The notes under the pieces were generated by a model. It worked only from the letters and a program-made list of their open reading frames with translations, was not told the DNA's origin and ran no database searches. A DNA stretch of 35,213 nucleotides from Akkermansiaceae bacterium. GTDB taxonomy: Bacteria > Verrucomicrobiota > Verrucomicrobiia > Verrucomicrobiales > Akkermansiaceae. The position numbers were made by a program, and so were the translations under genes. The DNA is taken from contig JARWZU010000018.1 of NCBI GenBank assembly GCA_029866215.1, forward strand, positions 1-35,213, written 5' to 3'. Below are positions 1-6,958 of the stretch, in pieces (position 1 is the first letter of the stretch; each line of letters starts with the position of its first letter).

Positions 1-560
1 GCGGGCATCACCTCGTGCCAGAACTCGCCGGAGAGAAAACAGACCATGGTGCCCATGCGGGGCTCGATCAATTCAAACGCGCCCTCTCGCTCGCCGGATG
101 TCGTCCAGAGCTTCAGTTCGCCGCCATCGCCGGGTTGCCAGTCGGGGTTGAGATAGAGGATGACCGTGATGATCCGATCGATCGTCCCGGCATGGCGGTC
201 GAGGTGGGCTTTGTAGAACGCGCCTTCTGGATAGATGGCGAAGTGGCCCTCGAACTCAAACAGGCCGAGGAAAAAATGTTGGTTTAGCGTGAGTCGTAGG
301 TCCTCCAGCTTGGCGAGGTAGATTTCCAGTTCGAGTGAGTTTCCATCCGGGTTAATCCACATGACCTGATCTTGGCGGATGTCTTCGCGGATGGTTCGGT
401 CTGTGCCGCGGCCGACGCCTGCGGGTCGGAACTCGCCGGATTGGCAGGCTGACTCGCATTCCGCCTTGAGGCGAAGTGAGTCCGTGCTGCCCATTGAACC
501 GGCGGCTACGGCCCAGCCGCGTTGGTTCATCGATTCGATCAGATTCTTCACACTGACCAT
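1..560 (-). CDS. 2OG-Fe(II) oxygenase (prolyl 4-hydroxylase-like), 3' end outside the window
   Basis: This reading frame starts at the ATG at 560 and is still open at base 1, giving 186 visible residues. An in-frame TGA lies about 45 nt upstream, so no longer start is available. The segment KAHLDRHAG followed by TVILYLN and GGELKLW is the core of the P4Hc/SM-20-like fold. H119 and D121 form the HxD iron site, and H182 in the sequence FWHEV is the distal iron ligand. The conserved basic residue that binds 2-oxoglutarate should lie just beyond the window edge. The family hydroxylates protein or small-molecule substrates using Fe(II), O2 and 2-oxoglutarate; the substrate here cannot be read from sequence. 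It lies 118 bp downstream of ridA on the same strand and may be the last gene of that group. Confidence 0.85.
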   Translation of the reverse strand, partial: MVSVKNLIESMNQRGWAVAAGSMGSTDSLRLKAECESACQSGEFRPAGVGRGTDRTIREDIRQDQVMWINPDGNSLELEIYLAKLEDLRLTLNQHFFLGLFEFEGHFAIYPEGAFYKAHLDRHAGTIDRIITVILYLNPDWQPGDGGELKLWTTSGEREGAFELIEPRMGTMVCFLSGEFWHEVMP

Positions 561-678
561 GAGCCTGATTCTCGGGGAAGCGACCAGCGAAATCGGCAGA
601 TTTCACTGACGGGGGGCAAAGAGGCCGTGCGTGGTCAGTGAGCGCGGGCCTTGGGCTTGGTGGTGGCAGGCGCTGGCC

Positions 679-1137
679 TCAGTCCTCGACCTCGACCACG
701 AGGTTGATCTCCACGGCCACATCGAGCGGCAATGCTGCGACGCCGAGAGCGGTTCGCGAGTGCTTGCCTTTGTCGCCGAAGATTTCAACGAGCAATTCCG
801 AGGCGCCGTTGATGACTTGGGGGTGGCCATGGAAATCTGGTTCGGAGTTTACGAAGCCGTTGAGCGTTACGATTTGCTTCACCTTGTCGAGCGAGCCGAT
901 TTCATCCTGGATGACTGCGAGGCGGTTGAGGATGCAGAGGCGTGCGCCTTCTTTCGCTTGTTCCACTGAGATGGCTGAGGGGACCTTGCCGATCACCTTG
1001 GTGTCGCCATCGATGGGGAGGCCGCCGGAGAGGAAGAGCAGGTTGCCGGTGCGGACACAGTTCACGTAGGCAGCGATCGGGGCGGGTACGGCGGGTAATG
1101 AAAGCCCGAGCGAGTGGATTTGGTCGAGGATGGACAT
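679..1137 (-). CDS. RidA family (YjgF/YER057c/UK114) protein
   Basis: The 152-aa product matches the longer RidA subfamily, with YVNCVRTGNLLFLSG near the N-terminus and a C-terminal HSRTALGVAALPLD segment. R128 in that segment corresponds to the arginine that binds the carboxylate of the imine or enamine substrate in RidA. Family members are small trimeric cytosolic proteins, and RidA itself hydrolyses reactive 2-aminoacrylate-type intermediates released by PLP enzymes. The longer subgroup is less well characterised, so the exact substrate is open. The gene begins 33 bp after the M23 peptidase gene on the same strand, which suggests co-transcription without a clear shared pathway. Confidence 0.9.
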   Translation of the reverse strand: MSILDQIHSLGLSLPAVPAPIAAYVNCVRTGNLLFLSGGLPIDGDTKVIGKVPSAISVEQAKEGARLCILNRLAVIQDEIGSLDKVKQIVTLNGFVNSEPDFHGHPQVINGASELLVEIFGDKGKHSRTALGVAALPLDVAVEINLVVEVED

Positions 1138-1170
1138 GATTTGATTTCGTTAGAATTGATGAGAGTGGGA

Positions 1171-2193
1171 TTACGGTTTCAACGGGAATTGATCCATGAT
1201 GAGAGCGACGAGTTGTTCACCTGATTTCGTGAGTGATGCTTGGTTACCGACGCCGGTGATGAGTCCGCGGGTGAGATAGCGGTGAGGGAGGGAGGATGGG
1301 AGGACCGAGGTAACGAGTGGAGCGGTCACTTGGCGGGCGCTGGCGGTGAATGCGAGAGGCAGGCCGGTGGCGCTGAAGCTGATTTCCCACGAGACTGCGG
1401 CGGAGGGTCCGCGGCTGATCCATGGGTAGCGGGTGACGAAGTCTGGGGTTCCGTGGGCGGGGGTGGTCACTTTGAAATATACCGGCGTGTTGGCCATGAA
1501 CTCGCTAAATTGGAGGTCGGGATTGGCCTTTTGTTCGAGGAAGAACCGTGAGACGTCGGCACCTGCGATGTTCATGCCGTTGAAATTGCCATGGTAATTG
1601 GTGCCGCCGCCGAATTTCTTGTGCCAGTCCTCGTAGCGAGTGCTCATGAGCAGGCCGAGTTCGAGGTGGCAGTGTGCGCGGGTACGGTCGATGCCGGCGC
1701 CGGTGAATCCCATGCGGCCCAGCGTGGAGCCTGCCTTCACCGAGTCGCCAGTCTGGCAGGTGATGTTCGCAAGATGCGCGTAGAGCGAATAGACCGAAGA
1801 ATTTTCCCATGGGTGTTCGACGACCACATATTTTCCGTAATTGCTGCGTCCCGCGATGGGGCTGATGTAGGCGACGCGGCCCTCCGCGATGCTCGCGACT
1901 TCATCGAGCGGGTTGCCCGCCTTGTCGCGCCTCATCGGGCAAATATCGATGCCTTCATGAAACTTCGTGCAGATGACTTGGTCATTGATGCGGACGGCTG
2001 TGCGGACGAAGCCATAGCTTCCGGCTTCCCATGGTTTCGAGGCTTGGCCCTCGAAATTCCGGTCCACGTACATGAAAAAGCGGTCGAACTCACCGGTGAA
2101 CAGGCAGCGGTTCTCGGTCGGCAGTTGAAGATCGAGCGGTACGGCAGCGAGGCTGCTAACGACCGAGAGGGCGATCGCGAGATAACGAATCAT
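1171..2193 (-). CDS. Exported M23 (LytM-type) zinc metallopeptidase
   Basis: The 340-aa protein starts with a signal peptide (MIRYLAIALSVVSSLAA). Its catalytic core spans roughly residues 75-180. H79 and D83 form the HxxxD zinc site (KFHEGID), H140 lies in a YAHL segment, and H174 and H176 form the HxH motif (AHCHLELG). These are the expected zinc ligands and catalytic histidine of M23 endopeptidases, which cut peptide cross-links in peptidoglycan. All key residues are present, so it is probably active rather than an EnvC/NlpD-like activator. The C-terminal 150 residues have no domain I recognise. Its start lies 9 bp downstream of the preceding secreted-protein gene, which indicates an operon. 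Confidence 0.9.
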   Translation of the reverse strand: MIRYLAIALSVVSSLAAVPLDLQLPTENRCLFTGEFDRFFMYVDRNFEGQASKPWEAGSYGFVRTAVRINDQVICTKFHEGIDICPMRRDKAGNPLDEVASIAEGRVAYISPIAGRSNYGKYVVVEHPWENSSVYSLYAHLANITCQTGDSVKAGSTLGRMGFTGAGIDRTRAHCHLELGLLMSTRYEDWHKKFGGGTNYHGNFNGMNIAGADVSRFFLEQKANPDLQFSEFMANTPVYFKVTTPAHGTPDFVTRYPWISRGPSAAVSWEISFSATGLPLAFTASARQVTAPLVTSVLPSSLPHRYLTRGLITGVGNQASLTKSGEQLVALIMDQFPLKP

Positions 2194-2202
2194 TGGTGCG
2201 TG

Positions 2203-2691
2203 CTATTTTTTCTTTTTAGCCGATTCGCCCGCGCGTTTGAGGGCATCATCGAGTTGGGCGATGTCGGCGAGTGTCACGCCCTTCCAGATTACGACGACGC
2301 CGTCGTTGATTGCCTGATCGATCATCACGCCGTCGATCACGGTGCCGTTGATTTGGGCGATCATCCAGCGCCCTTGGTTGGCGCCGGTGACCCCATAGAG
2401 GCGGTTGATGGCACCATCCTTGAGCTTGAAGACCACGCCGTATTGTTCTTCGACATCCGAGGGAAACGGGCTGAACGTCGCGATGTCCTTGAGGCTGACT
2501 TCCGGCAGGCGTCTGAAATACCGAGTCTGGCCGCTGGTGAGCTGAGGGAAAATCATTTTCGGGTTATCGGTGGCATCCGTCTCGATGTGGAACGTGATCG
2601 ATAGCTTGTCCTCCTTTTTTGCGGCGGCGGAAGCCGTGGGTGCGAGCGACAAGGCCGTCATTACCAAAAGCATTGCGATTCGAGAAAGCAT
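2203..2691 (-). CDS. Small exported protein with a SecD P1-like C-terminal segment
   Basis: I chose the ATG at 2691 because it places a signal peptide at the very N-terminus (MLSRIAMLLVMTALSLAPTASA), giving 162 residues. A longer frame begins at 2772 but would bury this signal. Residues from about 95 onward, including GRWMIAQINGTVIDGVMIDQ and GVTLADIAQLDDAL, resemble the small periplasmic head motif of SecD (AIvLDGkV...aPvI...ItG.f...eA..La). Here it occurs alone, without the SecD membrane segments. The protein ends in a lysine-rich tail. It lies directly upstream of the M23 peptidase gene with an 8-bp gap, so the two are probably co-expressed and both act outside the cytoplasm. The SecD resemblance is by eye and is not a functional assignment. 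Confidence 0.75.
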   Translation of the reverse strand: MLSRIAMLLVMTALSLAPTASAAAKKEDKLSITFHIETDATDNPKMIFPQLTSGQTRYFRRLPEVSLKDIATFSPFPSDVEEQYGVVFKLKDGAINRLYGVTGANQGRWMIAQINGTVIDGVMIDQAINDGVVVIWKGVTLADIAQLDDALKRAGESAKKKK

Positions 2692-2811
2692 GGACGGAGT
2701 GAAGCACAACTGGCCGATCGCGGAAGAAAAATCCGGAGCTTCCTTGCATCGGACTCTCAGAGCCTCCAGCATCGCCTTCGACCGGCGTCACCCCGCTGGC
2801 GCGCAACGAAC

Positions 2812-3864
2812 ATGTTTATCGATCACATCCGTATTTTTGGAAAAGCTGGCGACGGCGGCAATGGAGTCGTCTCTTGGCGGCGTGAGAAATTTGTACCGCG
2901 CGGTGGGCCGGATGGCGGTGATGGTGGGGGTGGGGGAGACATTGTCCTCATCGTCGATCCATCGACCGACAACCTCCGTGCCTACCATTACGACCCCAAG
3001 CTCATTGCGGAGGATGGGAAAAATGGTGCGGGTGGACGCAAGACGGGTAAGAGCGGCAAGCGGGTTGTGGGCAAGGTCCCGCCCGGTACGGTCGTTTACC
3101 GCAGCAATGCCGTGACCGTGCAGGAAGCCGTGGAATTTGAGCGCAGCGATGAGGGGATCGATCTCGAGCCGATCGCGGACTTGACGGAGATCGGCCAAGA
3201 ATTCGTGCTCTGCAAGGGCGGTGATCCGGGGCAGGGGAACTGGAATTTCAAGACCGCCACCAACCGGACGCCGGTTGAGCACACCTTGGGCACGCCGGGT
3301 GAGCAGTCGGTGTTCTATCTGGAGCTTCGCCGGATTGCCGATGCGGGCTTGGTTGGGTTTCCGAACGCAGGGAAGTCGACGCTTCTTGGCAAGCTTTCAC
3401 AGGCCAAGCCCAAGGTGGCATCGTACCCGTTCACCACGCTTCAACCGGTGGTGGGAGTGGTTGAATTTGCGGGTTTTCGGCGCTGCACGGTAGCCGACAT
3501 TCCGGGCTTGATCGAAGGAGCTCACGAGAACCGTGGGCTGGGTCATGAGTTTTTGCGACACATCACCCGCTGCCGTGTGTTGTTGTTTGTGATCGACATG
3601 GCGGGCAGTGAGGGACGCGACCCGATTTCGGATCTCGAGATTCTCCGCCGCGAGGTGAAGGAATATGATGATGACCTCGCGCGCTTCCCGTGGAAGATCA
3701 TCGCCAATAAAATGGACCTTGAGGGAGCGGCTGAGAACCTCGAAGTTTTCCGCTCTCGTTTTCCGAAGATCGACATCCTGCCGATTTCCGCTGAGAGCGG
3801 GCTGGGACTGGATGATCTCAAGCAGGCACTCGACAATGAGATTGGCTACCGGCCGAACTCGTGA
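2812..3864 (+). CDS. obgE: GTPase Obg (ObgE/CgtA)
   Basis: The 350-aa product has the glycine-rich Obg fold at residues 1-165, starting MFIDHIRIFGKAGDGGNG, followed by the G domain. G1 is GFPNAGKS at 182-189, the switch-region segment SYPFTTL follows, G3 is DIPG at 229-232, G4 is NKMD at 299-302 and G5 is ISAESG at about 325-330. The C-terminal OCT extension found in some Firmicute Obg proteins is absent. Obg binds the large ribosomal subunit and is an essential assembly and stress GTPase. The usual glycine-rich turn late in the Obg domain reads GGDPGQGNWNF, slightly unlike the common form. It is divergent from the secreted-protein gene and is followed after 18 bp by a gamma-glutamylcyclotransferase gene. 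Confidence 0.97.
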   Translation: MFIDHIRIFGKAGDGGNGVVSWRREKFVPRGGPDGGDGGGGGDIVLIVDPSTDNLRAYHYDPKLIAEDGKNGAGGRKTGKSGKRVVGKVPPGTVVYRSNAVTVQEAVEFERSDEGIDLEPIADLTEIGQEFVLCKGGDPGQGNWNFKTATNRTPVEHTLGTPGEQSVFYLELRRIADAGLVGFPNAGKSTLLGKLSQAKPKVASYPFTTLQPVVGVVEFAGFRRCTVADIPGLIEGAHENRGLGHEFLRHITRCRVLLFVIDMAGSEGRDPISDLEILRREVKEYDDDLARFPWKIIANKMDLEGAAENLEVFRSRFPKIDILPISAESGLGLDDLKQALDNEIGYRPNS

Positions 3865-3882
3865 TTGGCTCCGGTTTGTAAT

Positions 3883-4275
3883 ATGCAAGAGCCTCGTCAT
3901 TTGGTGTTTGTTTACGGCACGCTCCGGCGGGGTGGCTCTAACCATTTTCGCATGGCCGGTGCTGCGTTTGTTGCGGCTGGAAGCATCATCGGGCGGATGT
4001 ACCGCATCGACTGGTATCCGGGTTTGATCCTTGATCCAAGTGGGTATGAGATTCAGGGTGAGATTTATCAGGTGGATGGCCCAATGCTAGCGGCGTTGGA
4101 TGTTTTTGAGGGGATTTCCGCAGGTGAGATTGAGGGGAGTGAGTATCGGCGTGTTGCGACCGAGGTGGTCCAGCACGACAGCCAAGTGGTGAGTGCCTTT
4201 GTTTGGGAATGGCTCGGCATGGTCGATGAATCCCAGCGGATTTCTGGTGGGGACTGGCTCAAGGATCTGGAGTGA
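3883..4275 (+). CDS. Gamma-glutamylcyclotransferase (GGCT/AIG2-like)
   Basis: The product of about 130 aa has the family hallmark VFVYGTLRRGGSNH near the N-terminus, which forms the substrate-binding loop. Later it has LDVFEG and a YRRV segment, the usual second half of the barrel including the acidic residue expected to act as catalyst. The fold converts gamma-glutamyl dipeptides or amines to 5-oxoproline. I chose the ATG at 3883. An in-frame TTG at 3865, just after the obgE stop, would add six residues but no clear ribosome-binding site separates the two choices. The gene follows obgE closely and probably shares its transcript, which may end at the hairpin at 4391-4434. Confidence 0.88.
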   Translation: MQEPRHLVFVYGTLRRGGSNHFRMAGAAFVAAGSIIGRMYRIDWYPGLILDPSGYEIQGEIYQVDGPMLAALDVFEGISAGEIEGSEYRRVATEVVQHDSQVVSAFVWEWLGMVDESQRISGGDWLKDLE

Positions 4276-4390
4276 GCTTCCGGAGACCTGGGTGGGCGAC
4301 TGTCTGAGCCGGTCGCTCGGAGTAAATCGGTTGGCGTGGGAGGAACGTGGCGTCTGACCTCCATTTTTGAAGGCACCGCTACCAAACAAT

Positions 4391-4434
4391 AAACGCGTGC
4401 TGGAATTCCCCCCGGATTTCGCAGCACGCGTTTT
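4391..4434 (+). terminator. Strong hairpin terminator, probably after the GGCT gene
   Basis: A perfect 12-bp inverted repeat (4391-4402 with 4422-4433) encloses a 19-nt loop, and the right arm ends in TTTT. On the plus strand this fits a Rho-independent terminator for obgE and the gamma-glutamylcyclotransferase gene, about 115 bp after the latter's stop. The loop is unusually C-rich, containing six consecutive C residues. Confidence 0.6.
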
Positions 4435-4868
4435 AGTACAGAATCACGCTTGGGCCGAGTTCGGTTGACTTCCCCCCGGAGATCAAAACGAAACAGAAGG
4501 CCCAGCCTCTTGAGACTGCAGTTTTGAGGGGCCAAAGCCGTCTCAGAACGACCAAAACATAATGGAAAGTCCGAGTTTGTGAAGTGATTTTTTCAATTTT
4601 TTTACAGAATGTTCATGGCGTTTGGCTTGACGCCGCACAGAGCCTCCATTGCCCCCATCGGAGCGGGGGCGGCAGGATCGGATGAGTCGAATCAAGACCG
4701 GGGAGACGCAGTGGAAAAAACCATCTCTAGTACTTTCTAATGAGTCTCGATCATCCGCAAGCGAAGCGGATTTGCGGTGGCATTCGCGGCAATTCGAACA
4801 TCAAGAAATTCAATTCAAACGCCAGCGGTAACCGATGGGCCGAGGGCGCTTTGGTTTTCTAGCAGAAT

Positions 4869-4886
4869 GGCTAGGGTAGCCGTTTT
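4869..4886 (+). terminator. Weak hairpin followed by GTTTT
   Basis: GGCTA (4869-4873) and TAGCC (4877-4881) can pair around a three-base loop, followed by GTTTT. It lies just outside the metG stop and could close a plus-strand transcript from the preceding gap. The stem is short, so the call is tentative. Confidence 0.25.
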
Positions 4887-4893
4887 GTGGAGC

Positions 4894-6492
4894 CTACGCG
4901 GGCTTTTCGGAGACGATGCGTGGGAAAATCGGTTGGGGTACGGCGATCGTGTGGTGGTCTGGCAGGAGGCCCCAGTGGAGGTCGGTCAGCTTGAGCGTGG
5001 TCAGGCTGGGGAGCTGGAGCTGCTCGGCGAGTTTCGCGGCGGCGGCGGGTAGGATGGGCGATAGCAGCACCGAGGCATGCGCGACGCTCTCGGTGAGGTG
5101 ATAGAGAACGGTGGCGAGGCGCTCCTTGTTTTCCGGGTTTTTATTGAGTTCCCAGGGTTTCATGCGCTCGGCGTATCCATTGCAATGAACGATGTGGCGG
5201 CTGAGTGCTTCCAGCCCTTTTGAAACATCGAACTCGTCCATGGCGTTCTGGTATGCGGCGGTGGAGTCCGCGAGTGAGGCTTGGAGAGCGGTTTCATCCT
5301 CAGTCAGCGGGCCGCCTTGGTGGAGGATGCCGCCGGTGAAGCGTTGGCTCATGTTGAGGGCGCGGTTGCAGAGGTTGCCGAGTTCGTTGGCCAGCTCGGT
5401 GTTGAACAGCATGATGAGCCGATCCATGTCGAAGTCTGAATCCTTGCCGGTGACGATGTCGCGGACGAGGTAGTAGCGCACCGCCTCGATGCCGAACTTC
5501 TCAGCAAGCTCGTTGGGGTCCACCACATTGCCGGTGGACTTTGCCATTTTTTCACCGCGGATGTTCCACCAGCCGTGGACGAGGAGGCGCGGCATTTCTG
5601 CGTCGGTGAATCCCATGGCATGGAGCATGCAGAGCCAGTAGATCCCGTGGGCGGGGATCAAGATGTCCTTACCGATCACATGGACGGGGCGATTTTCTGC
5701 GGTCCAGAGTTTTGAGAAATCTGGGAGTCCGGCATCCGCGGAAGCTTTGTAGCCGGCAAAGGAAATGTAGTTGATGAGTGCATCGAACCAGACGTAAGTG
5801 ACGAAATTTTCGTCGAAGGGGAACTCGATGCCCCACTGAAGGCGTTCCTTGGGGCGTGAGATGCAGAGGTCGATGCCGGAGTTTTTTTCGAGAGCGTTGA
5901 GCAGTTCGGATTTCCGGAAGGCGGGGATGATCACCTCTGGGTGGTTTTCGATGAATCCCTTGAGCCAGTCAGTGTGATCGCTGAGTTTAAAATACCAGTT
6001 CTCTTCCTCCACCTCGACCACCTCGCCCCATTCTGGGCCGAAATTCCCTTGTTCGTCGCGGTCGCGATCTTGGAGGAATTGTTCTTGGCGGACCGAGTAG
6101 TGGCCGGCGTGGGTTTTCTTGTAGAGTTGGCCTTGTTCCTTGAGTTCGCTGAGGATCGAGCGGACGCAGGCTTGGTGGCGAGGATCGATCGTTTCCGCCC
6201 AGCCATCGTAGCGGACGTCGAGCTTCTCCCAGAGTGCTGAGAATTTCAGCGTGGTGCGGGCGACAAACTCTGCGGGAGAGACCCCTTCCTTTTCTGCGGT
6301 TTGTTGAACTTTTTGGCCGTGTTGATCCACGCCGGTGAGGAAAAACACCTCATCGCCCCGAAGTCGGCGGTAGCGGGCGATCACATCGGTGAGGACCTTT
6401 TCATAGGCATGGCCGATGTGTGGTGAGCCGTTGGTGTAGTCGATGGCGGTGGTGATGTAGAACATGTTAGGAAAAAGCGAGAGATCGGTCAT
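4894..6492 (-). CDS. metG: Methionine-tRNA ligase
   Basis: The 532-aa class I synthetase has the HIGH signature at residues 25-28 (GSPHIGHAYEKVLTD) and the KMSKS-type loop as KMAKSTGN at about 313-320. Both contribute to ATP and methionine activation. The usual connective-peptide zinc knuckle with CxxC pairs is missing; the corresponding stretch reads HYSVRQEQFLQDRD and has no cysteines, so this is the zinc-free, short form without the C-terminal tRNA-binding EMAP domain. Translation could also begin at M10 (FYITTAIDY follows), which would match many homologues. The gene is last in a minus-strand series with the TPR and chaperone genes, 94 bp after the former. Confidence 0.96.
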   Translation of the reverse strand: MTDLSLFPNMFYITTAIDYTNGSPHIGHAYEKVLTDVIARYRRLRGDEVFFLTGVDQHGQKVQQTAEKEGVSPAEFVARTTLKFSALWEKLDVRYDGWAETIDPRHQACVRSILSELKEQGQLYKKTHAGHYSVRQEQFLQDRDRDEQGNFGPEWGEVVEVEEENWYFKLSDHTDWLKGFIENHPEVIIPAFRKSELLNALEKNSGIDLCISRPKERLQWGIEFPFDENFVTYVWFDALINYISFAGYKASADAGLPDFSKLWTAENRPVHVIGKDILIPAHGIYWLCMLHAMGFTDAEMPRLLVHGWWNIRGEKMAKSTGNVVDPNELAEKFGIEAVRYYLVRDIVTGKDSDFDMDRLIMLFNTELANELGNLCNRALNMSQRFTGGILHQGGPLTEDETALQASLADSTAAYQNAMDEFDVSKGLEALSRHIVHCNGYAERMKPWELNKNPENKERLATVLYHLTESVAHASVLLSPILPAAAAKLAEQLQLPSLTTLKLTDLHWGLLPDHHTIAVPQPIFPRIVSEKPA

Positions 6493-6586
6493 CCGCGAGT
6501 GGATGGGAGCGTTGCGCTCTCAGGCGAGGAAAACACAGGTGGTGCCACTCGTGCAAGAACCGGAAGTGGGTGCTTGAGGTTCGGTC

Positions 6587-6922
6587 CTAGGATTTCACCA
6601 CTTTTCCGCCGAGCGACAGGATGCGGGCATTGCCTTTGGCGGATTCTGCCTCGGGGATGTTGCCGTCGCGGACGTACATTTGGGAAAGGCTGGTCCAAGC
6701 GAGTAGGTCGTTGGGTTGGAGGGCGACCGACTGAAGGCCGCAGCCGATGGCCTCCTTGAGGTGGCCAGTTTTCAGCAGGGCCATGCCGAGTGCGTGCCAA
6801 CCATCGAAAAACGTGGCATCGATCGCGACGCAGCGTCGGTAGAGCGTGATGGCTTCGTCAAACTCGCCAACGGCGAGGTGGCCGTTGGCCTCGTCGAAGA
6901 GGTCTTGAAGGTCGTCTGACAT
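6587..6922 (-). CDS. Small tetratricopeptide-repeat protein
   Basis: The 111-aa product is made almost wholly of TPR helices. GEFDEAITLYRRCVAIDATF and GHLKEAIGCGLQSVALQPND are consecutive units with the typical W/L-G-A-P spacing, and a third partial unit begins LLAWTSLSQMYVRDGN. There is no signal peptide or membrane segment, so it should be cytosolic and act through protein binding. It sits 36 bp after the PpiD-like chaperone gene and 94 bp before metG on the same strand, which suggests co-transcription. A specific partner cannot be deduced. Confidence 0.85.
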   Translation of the reverse strand: MSDDLQDLFDEANGHLAVGEFDEAITLYRRCVAIDATFFDGWHALGMALLKTGHLKEAIGCGLQSVALQPNDLLAWTSLSQMYVRDGNIPEAESAKGNARILSLGGKVVKS

Positions 6923-6958
6923 GGGTGAGCAGTGGCGCGACCAGAGGATCCGAGCGGA

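Larger units (their letters stand above)
4276..4893. other. 618-bp gene-poor interval with hairpins
   Basis: No convincing protein gene was found here. The interval holds a strong 12-bp hairpin at 4391-4433. It also has a second copy of an 11-nt C-rich word (TTCCCCCCGGA at 4406-4416 and again at 4470-4480), a GCCCCC/GGGGGC hairpin at 4651-4670 and a small GGCTA/TAGCC hairpin followed by GTTTT at 4869-4886. A 40-codon plus-strand frame (4740-4862) ends seven bases before that last hairpin but has no ribosome-binding site or recognisable product. No tRNA, tmRNA, SRP or RNase P core could be matched. A small transcript remains possible. Confidence 0.4.

Noticed and set aside
1591-2604. 337-codon plus-strand open frame
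   Set aside because: It lies antisense to the M23 peptidase, whose zinc ligands and signal peptide are intact. The frame has no recognisable features.
4560-4600. GGAAAGTCCGAG, similar to a conserved RNase P RNA segment
   Set aside because: The rest of the RNase P core is missing on both sides; the following bases are a T-rich run.
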